From Sodiomyces alkalinus F11 (lineage: Eukaryota; Ascomycota; Sordariomycetes; Glomerellales; Plectosphaerellaceae), in contig NW_021167081.1 in NCBI RefSeq assembly GCF_003711515.1, positions 310,001 to 374,000 of the forward strand: a DNA stretch of 64,000 nt, given 5' to 3'. The notes beneath the pieces were generated by a model, which worked only from the letters and a program-made list of their open reading frames with translations, did no database searches and was not told the DNA's origin. Shown piece by piece: positions 21,243 through 32,573 of the stretch (positions within the stretch are counted from its first letter, which is position 1; every line of letters begins with the position of its first letter). A program made the translations under genes and the position numbers.

Positions 21243-23474
21243 GTTGACGGTGATGGTTGCTTGGTGATTAGCAAAAGGTGAGAGGCTGTTAAGTTGTTGG
21301 TTGAAATGTATATATCGATCTGGGGTTCTGTCTGGGATGAAGATGTCAAGATTCCCATCCAGAGGCGGCAGACGGAGGGGTCTTTATACTCAGATTCATC
21401 GTCCCAGGAGCCCCGACCACCATAGGAGAATGTTTACTACCCAAGGCGTGCTGCGTGCACGCGTAACATTCAAAAATCATCCGACGCTCGTCCACCGTCT
21501 CGTGCTCACACCTCGTCTATGTGACATTGCTAGAGACCTTTGCCTCCCTTGCAGGATCCACAGCGCGCGGCCCTCCAGCGTGGGGGGAGAGAATAGGAGG
21601 GGGGCGGATTCATGTAAAAGAAGCCGAACCGGGCGATGTGGCTGGGCTGGATTATTTTCTTTTCTTTTCTTTGTTTCTTTTCTTTTCTTTTCTTTTCTTT
21701 TTTTTCCGCGTGGACCGCGTGTGCCGCCGCAAGCCTGGTCTCTTCGTACATCGTACGAGCTTAGCAGCTTCGTACTTCACAAAGATGAGCTGAATTGACC
21801 AGAGGTCTGGAACTGGAAAGCCGAAGGGGAGACACCGCGATAGGCAACACGCCAACACGCCAGCAACCACCCCAACACGCGTTGCTTGGGACATCTTTCA
21901 CCAGCCACGGCTCAGAAGGTCAAGGAGCTTGGTTTACCCATGCCGTAGGGTCTCATTCGGATGTAGGTAGGACGGACTGCCCGGTTGATTCGATGGCACT
22001 AAACTTCTGAAGTGAGCTGTTGGGCCGAGGGCGGGGCAGAAAGGCAACAGGGCAAAGGGGGGCGAGGGGAAAGGCAGGCCAAGGCGAAAAGGAGACGGGG
22101 AGAACTGCAGCTCGCCTTTCTTGGGGCAGAGCTGGCCTGTTGATCATGGATCCCATCGAAAGGGTCGAGCTGATTGGTGGTGTTTGGTCACAATAGTCGG
22201 ATGGAGGGGGGGATGTTGGTGGGGGTTTTCTGGGAAAAGAGGGCATTGGACGTGGTCATGCATGAGCTTTCGATGAAAATTGATATCTCGGGGCGTCTGG
22301 AGTTGTCTGGTGTTGACAATGGTGTTGGCATGAACAGCTTGGGTCCAGGGATCGCCGCGGAGCGGAGGACTGCAGACGGTCACGGGTTGCTCACGGACTG
22401 GACTACCTCTGTCAAGTGGCGTGGGATGAGATGGTGTGATGAGGATGAGGACGAGGGACCCCGGACGATATCTTTACTTCATCTGGTGAAACGGGTCACA
22501 AGGCAGCACGATCTACAGCAACTGTTAGCTAAGATGAAATAGTATCAACTCGGTATATTCCGTGTCCTGGTACTCCTTAGGTGAGACTAAGGGCTGGGCG
22601 CATATACGATATGCCGCGTGGGACGTGTTGGGGAGGAGAGTTTTCGTAACAAGGCACCAGTTGAGTGAAGATGGAGACAGTAGTTTTGTTTTTCGGTAAT
22701 GATCGAACGAATGAGAATAATTCTCGGCCGAAAAAGCAATGACTGGGCGGAGGGTAAAAAGATCACTGAGCTCTTAAAATGCTGTCATCAAATGCTATAT
22801 GTGCTGTCCGGGCCTATATGACCAACTCCATGTCCCCACTCGGCTGGTTAAGACGCGCTCGAGCTTCATCTTCATACTTATCCGAGTCGAACTCGACCTT
22901 GTATGCTTTTCTCCGTTAAACAGAATTGAAAATTGGGCTCAGAGCAGAGAACGCATGGAGTATCCTTGGTTCACTGGGAGGCATCGCCTATAGCTTCATA
23001 TTCCTAGTTCTGTTGTCAATACCACACGCGGTTTATGCTTTGCCGCGACTACCCCTGAGCCCCTGAATGGATGTACACCAGGAGTGACCGAGTCTGATGT
23101 GAAGGATAGCTAAAGGGGTGGAAGGGGCAGAGGCGGCTTACCAGCACTATGGACAGCGAAGCGAAGACACTAATTAATATTCAAAGTTTCACAGGATCGT
23201 TTCGTGTCAGTCGAAGACAAGAGAACAGTGCAAACATAGAGAGAAATTAAATGTGTATTATAAGGTGTCCGAAGACCAAAGGAAGTCTATATCATTGCTG
23301 AAATGAAGTTATGTGTATATCCCCCTTATGTAAGGTGTTCACCAAGCCTTGTCTGTCAAAAAGATCTAATGTAAGAAGAGAAATGTCAAAGTGAAGAAAC
23401 GAAGAAGCAACCGATAAGTCAGCGATGACTGTCTCGAATAGACAGCGCGGGTGTCGCCAACAGTTGGGAAGCCC
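21243..23474. other. Intergenic region, metallothionein promoter and beyond
   Basis: The first few hundred bases serve as the metallothionein upstream region on the minus strand. A pyrimidine tract with repeated TTTTC units lies at 21655-21708. I see no gene in the remaining 1.8 kb; short ORFs at 21301-22542 have no recognisable motif. Confidence 0.4.
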
Positions 23475-24506
23475 TTAAGAAGACTGGGCAGTAACAGCAT
23501 TAGGGTTCGAGCCGAGGTTCAGCTCCAAGTCGAGGACCTTCTGTCCAGCAATGAAGAGGCAGTTATCAGCCTCGACACCGTTGTCAAGAGAGACGCCGAG
23601 GCAGTCGTAGATCAAGCCTAGGTCGAGGGTGAGTTCCAGAGCGGTAGCCTCGCAGCGGGCCAGGCAGTCCTCGAGGTCCTCGGCCGTGGTCTTGTTGGCG
23701 TGCTGATCGTCGATGATGGAGCCGCAGGTGACGGTGAACTCGCGCTCAAACTCGGAACGGACACGGTCGCTCTCCTGCTCGCCGGCCGGGGTGCGCGGGC
23801 GGCCGCCCAGCAGGCCGCCGAGGAGCCCGCCGAGGGTGTCGCCCAGGTTGTCGACCAGGTTGCCCAACAGCTCGCCGACGCTGCCGGCGAGGATTAGGTT
23901 CAGGTCGATGCCGAGGATGTCGGCGAGGAGGGTGATGTCCTCGCCTGTGAAGAGGTCGAGGTCGACTAAGTCGAGGAGGTTGAGGCTTAGGGTCGGCTCG
24001 CGGCAGATTTCGGGCTGTTCGTTGTCGTCGCCGTCGTTTCCGCCGTCGTTGTCCTCGTCCTCGTCATCATCATGGTCGTTGCCATTGCCGTACTCGTTCT
24101 CATCATCGCTGTCGTTGCCGTCGTCGCTGTCGCTGTCATCATCGCTATCGCTGCCATCGTCGCTGTCGTCATCGCTGTCGCTGTCGCTATCGTGATCGCC
24201 AGAGTCGCCATCGCACTCATCCTTGTGGCCCTGTTGAGTGTTAGCGGTGTGTGGCCTTTCACAAGAGAGGAATCTCGGTGCGGTGTTAGAGACGCTACTT
24301 ACTCCATGATGGCCATAAGTGCGCTTAGAGTACTTGGTGGGAGTGATGGTGATGTAGTCGGGGGTCTCCACAATGTCGTAGGCGCTGCGGCCAATGATGA
24401 TCTCGACGCCGCCGACGCAGCCCTCGAGCTTGGCCGAGATGTCGATCTTGCAGGTGCCGGGGAAGGTGGCGATGCCACGAGCAGCGAGAACAGGGGCGAG
24501 AGACAT
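23475..24506 (-). CDS. Asp/Ser-rich protein of unknown function
   Basis: Two exons, 24506-24303 and 24230-23475, separated by a 72-nt intron (24231-24302) with donor GTAAGT, a GCTAACAC branch and CAACAG acceptor. The intron is a multiple of three with no stop, so retained and spliced forms are both open. The spliced product is about 319 residues. The N-terminal part has paired cysteines (TCKIDISAKLEGCVGG), the middle is a long Asp/Ser run of the (SD)n type, and the C-terminal part is Leu/Gly-rich (LLGGLLGG) with further cysteines (CLARC, DNCLF). There is no clear signal peptide. I do not recognise the family. The ATG at 24506 is preferred over one 19 codons upstream. Confidence 0.6.
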   Translation of the reverse strand: MSLAPVLAARGIATFPGTCKIDISAKLEGCVGGVEIIIGRSAYDIVETPDYITITPTKYSKRTYGHHGVSSVSNTAPRFLSCERPHTANTQQGHKDECDGDSGDHDSDSDSDDDSDDGSDSDDDSDSDDGNDSDDENEYGNGNDHDDDEDEDNDGGNDGDDNEQPEICREPTLSLNLLDLVDLDLFTGEDITLLADILGIDLNLILAGSVGELLGNLVDNLGDTLGGLLGGLLGGRPRTPAGEQESDRVRSEFEREFTVTCGSIIDDQHANKTTAEDLEDCLARCEATALELTLDLGLIYDCLGVSLDNGVEADNCLFIAGQKVLDLELNLGSNPNAVTAQSS

Positions 24507-26633
24507 TTTTGCGGTTGGGTGTAGAGGGTCGGAGAGACTGATATTATTGTTGTATGGTGTCAAGGGAGTAACTTGGTTGTAAAGACCGGATGCAGGAAAA
24601 TGCTGCTGAAGGATGGTGATGGATGCTGAAGCTGATGATGAGGAGAGATTCGAGATGTTGGATGGTGGGAGCGATGTGTTTTATAGACGGTGGTCTGATC
24701 TTAACGTCTCAACTTGCTATCGAGAGTAACCGGTGTAAGGGCGAGTTTGCCTAGGGGGAAATATTGGTGACGCTCGGGTGCTTGCAGGTCTCAGAGCAAT
24801 CTTAGGATGCAAGAACCACGAGAGAGAGAGGGCTGTCCTACCTCGTTCAGTGTTGACCGCATCTTTTCCATCTGTGCGTTCACAACTCACGACTCACGAT
24901 CCCTTGCCACCGACACGAGGGAGAGACATCAAATCAGTCTCGGTCTCTTCCGAGGGTCCAGAGTCCCCGTGGTCTGTCTAAGAAAACGAGTGAGAACTCG
25001 AGAAGCAAGCATGGGTGCCCGACTGTCCTGAGAACCAACCTCGCCGAGACCATGATATGATATCCCTACAACACGCGAACGTTGGTTTTGGGCTGGGATT
25101 CGAGGCCGGGCCTCCTCTAGCCTGACGCCCGCCGGACGGGGTATCCACCCGGAAGAGCCAACCCGACCGACTACCGTGTGTCGATCGTGTCCCCTGTCCC
25201 CTGTTCCCCCTTGGGCCCTTACTTACCGGCCCTACCGGCCCTACCTCTCTCCCTGCATCCGTGATCCGGCAAAGTCTTCCGATAGTCTGGGTGGCTGTCG
25301 TCGCCGAGAGACGTCGCCGAGAGACACGCATGCATGCTAGCATCTCCCTTTGTCGTTGTTTCCCCCAATCCCGTATTCTGAGTTGAAGAAAAAGCAATGC
25401 TCTCCCTCATGGGGATATTCTCCGGGCGGTGACAGGCCACCAGGGAGCCAAAAGGCCAAGAAGTCGGCAATTTCACGAGGTCACCAGAAGGGGGTTTGGT
25501 CGCATATTGGCCCCGCCGCCGCCCCCCTACGACCAGCCGTTCCCCCCCCCCTTTCCTTTCCACGGTTATGGCGCCGGCCCGTTTCGGCCAGAAAGCATGG
25601 TGGGAGAGGCGTGAGTCGTAATCCTGGGAGAAAGCCGCAGTTCTTCCTTCAAGTTGACAAAAACGATGCAGATCCATCATCTATACATCGTCAGATCGTC
25701 ACGTACGCTTTCTCGGTTCAACTGCCGCTCCTTTTCGATCAAGTCTCTGGAGCCCCCGAGGTGCCCAGACCTTTTGCCAGACCTTTGTCAGACCTTGGCC
25801 AGGGGTTGAATGAGGTGGAAATCAAACTCCACAGAGTCTTGGATGGATCGTGCGTCCTTGTCTCACTCGGCCAGTCTCGAACCAACAAGGCCTCGTCCCT
25901 CCGACTTCCCCCCTTACAGTCTGGTATGGTCTCCATGTCTTACATGATAGCGCATAGACCTCCACATGGGAGAAATTACAAAGTAGAAAATTAGAATTAG
26001 ACAGACGCCAACGATATCTTAATATCGGGAGAAATCAAACCACCTCTGGAAAGGGGTTAGAGATATCTAATCACTTCGTACCGAATGACTGACTTCCGGG
26101 GCATTGCATCCCATTAGCATTCTCCCTACCTTACGAAGAGATCCATCACATCACAATGGAGATCAAGTAACATATTCAGACTGCACTAACTCGTCAACTC
26201 AGAAAACTCACTAAAAGCGCCTAGATGACCTTCGCGTCTTCAGTGCCCAGAACTCCGAACCAATGTATGCATAATGCCAGAAAGGCTGCGTGGCCTCCAT
26301 CCAGCCATGTCCTTCTCTGCACCGACACAACCAGATACAAAAAGAAAAGGAGACGATGCGGGGGAGGGAGGGGGGAAAAGAAAAAAGAAAAGAAAAAAAG
26401 AAAAAAAAGACAAGAAAAATAGAAGAAGAGAAAATACAGCATCCGTGGACACAAAGTCTCCGCTGTGTCGTGCGTTTCAGCGGCATCCATCATGCAGACA
26501 GAGGCTGACTGGCTCGGCTGGACTAAGACGTCCGACTTTGACTTTGAGATATGTCCGCCTTCGAGACACCCACCTCTGAGACGTCTGCCTTTGAGCCGTC
26601 CACCGCGTTCGAGGCCGAACTGAGAGATGCATC
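24507..26633. other. Intergenic region, about 2.1 kb
   Basis: No gene I can support. A purine-rich A/G tract at 26338-26425 and C-rich blocks near 25520-25560 are the only notable features. Head-to-tail arrangement suggests this holds the promoter of the Asp/Ser-rich gene and the 3' region of the kinase. Confidence 0.4.
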
Positions 26634-29080
26634 CTATGCTCCCCCAACTCCGACTTGGCCCGGACTCAGCTTCGCCCTCCGTCCCAGAAGTGTCGCTCCG
26701 TCCAGGTTCAGCTCGAATGGCGCCTTTTGCTTGTTACGGTCCCGCACCTGCTGCCGCGCCGCTGCCGCCACAGCCGCCGAGTGCTGCCCGTAGCCCTTCT
26801 CCTGCTGCACCTGCACCGGCGGAGGTTGCCTCTCGCGCTCGCGTCCGCGCCGCTCGTACTGCTGATCCTTGATGTGAGCGTCGCGCATGCTCTGCTCGAG
26901 GCCCTGCGTTCCCTGCTGCGACGCGTTGTGGACGTATTCGGCCTCGTGCCGGTCCGCCATGGCCTCATCCTCGTCTTCTTCCGACGCCTCGTTCAATCCG
27001 CTGAGTACCTGCGCCGGCGCCCCGGTCTTGGCGCCAACCTGCTTCCGCCGCTTACCCTCCTCTTCCTGCCTATGCACGGCGTAACCGACGTCGAAGACCT
27101 CGCGCAGGTTGACGGCACCGGGCGATCGGAAATCGTACCGCGCCGCTCCGTCGACCAACCGCGACGCGTCGAAGGCCCGCAGTACCTCCCGCTGTGCCTT
27201 GCGCTCCTCCTGTGGGGTCGGTCCGGACCCACGGACCCAAGGGTGCGCGAGGAATTCCCGGATGGTGTACCTCTTCTCCGGCTCGACCGTCAACAAGTGG
27301 GAGATGAGGTCCTGGGCGCTCTTGGAGATGTCATCCCACCACGGGGACAAGAAGGTGAACTGGCCCTTGGCCACCTTTTCGGTCAGCACTTCGATGCTCT
27401 CGTCGTAGAACGGCGGGAAACCGCAGAGCAGGGTGTACAGCACACAGCCGAGCGCCCACATGTCGACCGACTTGGAGTAGCGCTCATCTTTGACGATCTC
27501 CGGCGCCGTATATCCCACCGTACCGCAAGGCGTCATGGTCTGGTTGTCCCAGACGACCTTGGACAAACCAAAGTCGGCGATTTTGATATGACCGATGCCG
27601 CCAGCACCAACGCCCTCAATGAACCCGCCCTCGTCCACCTTGTCCTCGTCGCCAGGCTGTTTCGGTTTGGGGTGTTTCGATGGGACAAACGGTATAGGGT
27701 TGAACAGGATATTTTCGGGTTTGATGTCTCTGCCGTTGGCCGAGGTTAGATATAGTTCGGTTAAGTGAATGGCGCGGCACACTGCTTGTCGGCGATACAT
27801 ACCTGTGAACTACGCCGCGCTCCTCGTGGAGATACTCCAGCGCCTTGGCAACCTGGACAATGACGTGTCTTGACAGGTCCTCGCTGAAGTAGGTGAGGCG
27901 AACGATCTGGTGGAAGAGCTCGCCTCCCTGGGCGAGCTCGAGGATGATGTAGTAGTATTGACGCGACTCGGAGAAATCAATGAGCTTGATGATGTTGGGG
28001 TGGTCAAGCTGGCGCATGATTTGTACTTCCTTTAGGATGTTTGCTCGCTACAACGACAGTGGTTAGTTGCCGGTGGACCAGGCATGTCGGGCACGAGGCA
28101 TCCGCAGAAGACCGGTGGCGAATAAGAAAAGAGGCACGAGCAAGCAGAGCGCTGAGGGGGGAAAAAAAAAGAAGAAAAAAGAAAAAAAAAGGACGAAATC
28201 CGCCCCAAAAGTCAAAGACGCCTCGCAATTCAAAGACAAAGGAGATATAGGAAAGTTTCTCGCACCTCTGCAGCTTTTGGGACCTTCTTGAAGTCCGGGT
28301 GTAGATGTTTGTTTCCCTAAGTAGACGAGCGCCGTGGTTGGTATTGTCGGAACGGCCAAAATAATTCCCAAGTAGAAAAAGCAGAAGAAAAAAGAAGACG
28401 AAAAAACACATGCAAGATGTGGAAGCAAGGAAACAGGCCAGCTGTGAAAGAGCGACGGCCAGGTTGCAACTCACCTGCATGTTATTCATTTCATACTTGC
28501 GGACGACCTTGACACCGACCTCGCCATACTGGCCATGGGTGTCGCGGGCGCGGTAGACATTGCTGAAGGCACCATCTCCCATCTTCTCGAGCAGAACCCA
28601 TCGTTCCAGGCCGGGATAGGTTGGGAACTTATTCCTCGCCTCGTTCTCCTCGGCGACAAGCCTCGCGATCTCGGCGCTGTCGATGTTGTTCTTGGTTTTC
28701 GTGGCGCCGGGGGTCGCATGTTGGGTGGTGGTGGTGGTGGAGTGGGCATGGCTGGACTCGACACCAGATCGATTTAGAGAATCAACGGGAGCCGTAGAAG
28801 GATCAGTCATGACTGGTTCGGCATGGACTCTCTGGGTCTGGGTTGGCGCGGCCTGTTGCTTCGGCTGAGGCTCGTCATAGTGGTTGACACGGGCGTGCTT
28901 TCCTGATAGAAGGGCAAGGACACGGTATTAGCACGGTAACAAGGAATTCATGAAGCAGACCAAGCTTGATGCGAGAGAGCTGGACGAAGAAAGCCGGGGG
29001 CGGGTGCTTCTCCAAGGGTGAGACAAAAGCATTTATTTACCATGTCGGATAAAGTTCTTAAGCTGTTGTATCGTCGACAT
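26634..29080 (-). CDS. Serine/threonine kinase, Rck2/Srk1-like (CAMK group)
   Basis: Four exons, in gene order 29080-29041, 28902-28475, 28047-27803 and 27729-26634, give 602 residues with all junctions in frame. The kinase domain starts at GDGAFSNVYRARD (about residues 123-135) with the ATP Lys in VGVKVVRK (about 145), the catalytic HRDIKPEN (Asp about 239), DFG at about 290, and the activation segment ending GTVGYTAPEI. Fungal kinases of this type are activated by the stress MAP kinase Hog1/Sty1 and act on translation and cell-cycle control. About 35 extra residues (PSKHPKPKQPGDEDKVDEGG) sit between HRD and DFG. The C-terminal tail ends in an Arg/Gln-rich region, RRGRERERQPPP. The N-terminus, MSTIQQLKNFIRHG, comes from a tiny first exon. 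Intron 2 is unusually long, 427 nt. Confidence 0.9.
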
Positions 29081-29574
29081 GGTTGCGTTAGGATCGGGTT
29101 GAGTAGATGTAAAGAGTTATTTTCCTTCGGCGCGGGTGAAGAAAGAGAGAGCGCTCGCTAGAGTTGGAATGGCTGATGAGTTGGGCGAGGGCAATCTTGG
29201 GCCCAAGTGGTGTCGAAGGCTGCGGTGCCTGTCGGTCTCGTTGTAATCGGTGTGTCGGACACGTTTGTAGGTATTAAGAAGAGGTGAAGTTTCACGAGTC
29301 GGAGAGGCAGAGGGAAAGATGGCGGCGCTCGAGAAGGGAGAGGTGTAAGGAGGTGGCCCTTGATCGTGGTGGTGATTGATGGTGATGATGGTGATGATGG
29401 CGAGGATGGCGAGGATGGCGAGGATGGCAGAGGGTGGGAAAATAAGTGCGGAGGCCAGCAAATGAGTGGATGAGGTCACTCGAATAAAGCAGGGAAAAGC
29501 GGAGACCAGAGCAGAGCCAAGCGGAGTGGGACGGTGCCAAGCAGGCGACGAAAGGGGAGAAGGCTAAAGTAAAA

Positions 29575-29614
29575 AAGTAAAGTAAAGTAAAGTAAAGTAA
29601 AGTAAAGTAAAGTA
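29575..29614. repeat. TAAAG pentanucleotide microsatellite
   Basis: About eight perfect tandem copies of AGTAA/TAAAG upstream of the Rck2-like kinase. Confidence 0.85.
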
Positions 29615-30639
29615 ACGGTAGAGCTGGGAGCTATCCAGGAGAAGAAAAAGGAGAAGAAAAGGAGAACTCCAGAGTTGCCTAGTCGATACGTAAAAAAAGG
29701 AAAGGAAAAGGAAACGAAAAGGTAGCCTTGGCCGAGATGGGAGGTGAAGAAGAGGAAGTGAAGTTGGAGAGAGACGGTTAGCAGTACGAAGTAAGATAGG
29801 TACACGTGTTGTCGTAGATAGAAGCGGGAAGAAGGTTGACGATAATTGCGTATGTAGGTCGTAGGTAGCGGCTCCGATTCGGTGCGTTTGATGGAGGTGA
29901 CTGATGGGATGTGACGTGCAATGGCAGTGGGAGGTAGCGGTACTTGGGTCTACTTGCTTCGTAGATGATAATGAATAAGGTAGGCAGCCAGGCTAGGTGC
30001 GAAGGACAAAGTATGACTCCCAAGAGTGTTAAGGGTCATAGGGTGTTAGGGTGTAAGTACTCGGTACTCCATCAGCCTCGCATGAGGGGTTGAAGGATTC
30101 ATTCGGAGGTAAGTACGACCAAAAAGAAGATTTCCGATCCATATACCTGCGACTTGTTTAAGAGAACAAACTAAGGTAATAGGTCGGATGGACGAAAACA
30201 GGGAATCGAAAGAAAGAAGAGAACCCATGACGTGCATTGAAATCTTGTGGTTGGGAATGGAAAAATAAGCCACAATATGCCCTACACGTACTACGGAGTA
30301 CATACCTTACCTAGGTACCCATGATATTCTACAAAGTAATTACAGGGTAGGCGCAAAAAAAGCCTTGAAGTTTTTTAACATGAAGCATTCTTCTGTACTC
30401 GTATATGTCCGCGAATAGGACTCACCTTCGCGTGTCTTGGGACATGCCAACCCACATGTGCTATAATGTGCTATACCTTCATAATTTTGTTTCAACTTGT
30501 ACCCGTACATATGTACTCCTACTTTGTAGGCACAGATGAATGGTAGCTGTGTAGACCTGACGTAAGGCCACCGGATAGGTGGACACGTACGACGCACTCC
30601 GTAATACTCGGTAAGATGCTCATTTCTCAGCTTCAACTA

Positions 30640-30655
30640 CCTAAGGTACCTTAGG
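30640..30655. repeat. 16-bp palindrome CCTAAGGTACCTTAGG
   Basis: A perfect palindrome and the cleanest member of a family of GGTACC-centred elements scattered through the intergenic DNA of this window. Confidence 0.8.
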
Positions 30656-32573
30656 CAGGTAACTTAAGGTATTCGTACGAGTACATGTCTTACATGCTCT
30701 CCTTTTTCTCATTTCCCTTCTTCTCTCACAGCCATGTTTCTGCCTGGTTTTGGAAGTGGTTACCTCGGGTACCTCGTCTCAGACCTAAAACACGCACGAC
30801 TATGACGTAAGTTCTCGCGTCATACTGCTTTCAGATGAGATGCAGGGACCGATCATTTTACGTACCGTGCCCATGTTCCCACTTTCCCGTTGTGGCCTGG
30901 CGTTGATGATGATGACTGCTCACGCCTGATGACGACGAATCATTGGTGAATATGATTGTGATCATGACATGACAGCATTGCTCAACCCCCTGGCGCCGTC
31001 TTGGAAAGTTCTTGAATGAGGACATACGGGACGAAATATTTCGTACGTTTGTACCTTATTCGTAGGGCTCCTCAAGGCCGTGCCTCGACACACGTTTTTA
31101 TCACTGGGATATTTACCCTAACCGTGCCTCTTGTTCGTTTTTATCACTGACACTCACACTCACACTCACACTCACTAACCGGATTCATATAGGGACTAGA
31201 AAATGCGGCAATCACACCCCGGCCATCGGTTCACGTCGAGTCCTCCATCGCTGGCTTAGTCTCGACCCGGCCCGCTGGACTGCATCAACCTACGGGTACG
31301 GATATGTCTACCACTAATCCCATCAATCGTCACCCATCCCAAAGGACCGGGCCAGTCTAATTGTAAGCCCCCTACCTACCGGGCCTACACCCCCGCAGGT
31401 GGGGTTTGCGTTACAGTCTGTCTACATTGATAAACAGCATCTGCATGACAGCTGAGCTCTGGTTCGCCCTGAGTCCCTGACCACGCGACGAGCCTCTCCG
31501 ATGCTGTCACATCACTGCCGTCCCCACTGTCGCAGATATCAACTGGCGGTATCGAAGACAAGCCCGTGGTAGGTTTGGTACACCATACTCGACGTGTCTC
31601 GTTCCCGTGCTGTGTGATTTGATCCAGTCCAAGACGGACCGTTCGCTTCATGTCGTGCAATGCCCGGGCGTCTGTGGTAATACTAACTTCAAAACTCGCT
31701 GCACTATCGGAGCTTTCCTTTATAACACAAGCCTTGACCCTCTCCAGAGTCCAGACTCATTCCCATTCTCCTATTATCTATACTCCGTCGCTACGGGTGT
31801 CGCTACGGGCGTAGACGTGACGGACACGCGCAGTGACGTGACTGACGTCACAGTTGTTGGTGCTCTTCCTTTCCTTTTTACTCCTCATATCTATCACTGC
31901 AACAGTGTGGCCTGGTTGCCTCTAACTATTCAGACGTCGGGTCGGCGACTGGTCCTCCGCTGCATAAAACTGTCAACGTGGGAAGACGGGGATAGGCCCG
32001 GTAGAGGTTGGGGTGGAGGCCGGCACATGCAAGTGCCCAGGACGCCCGGAGGGAAAGCTCCTTTTTGTTGCTTCAACGACGCAAAGATTGCTGAGGAAAT
32101 TCCATCATCGCCCCCCCCCAGACCTCCTTTCCCGCTTCTCACTACGATCTGTATATGTTTGGTAGGCATTGTACGAAGAGTATGTCTAGGTATGGCGTGT
32201 CGGAAGGCTTCGACCATAACCCCGTACAGATCCCGAATCATCTCTCGTAAACATACTACTAGCCCGTTATAAGTCTACGGAAAAGCAGCGTAAAGAAGTG
32301 TGTCTACGTACCGTCGGCATGGAGTGTATGTTAATGCATGCTATGTTTTAGTGACCTGACATGCCTGGTTGGAAATCAAGGGGCGCTGGCGCAGACCTCG
32401 GGACAACGGCCGGCCCCCTGGGGGTGCAAAAAAAAAAAGGGAAAAAAAAAAAGGAATTAGAAGAAAATGGGATTTGCTTTTTATTCCATCTTGATACCGG
32501 GTGCATGCTGCATATCCTACCAATTCAAAATGCTAGCTATCCACCTCAGTTCTATTATCCACCATCCACCCCT

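Larger units (their letters stand above)
29081..32573. other. Intergenic region, about 3.5 kb
   Basis: I see no gene. Contents include GATGGC/GAGGATGGC repeats (29367-29426), a TAAAG pentamer array (29575-29614), the 9-mer TACGGAGTA at 30292-30300 next to CCTAGGTACC, a perfect 16-bp palindrome CCTAAGGTACCTTAGG at 30640-30655, and CACTCA repeats (31150-31178). Part of it must be the promoter of the kinase. Confidence 0.45.
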
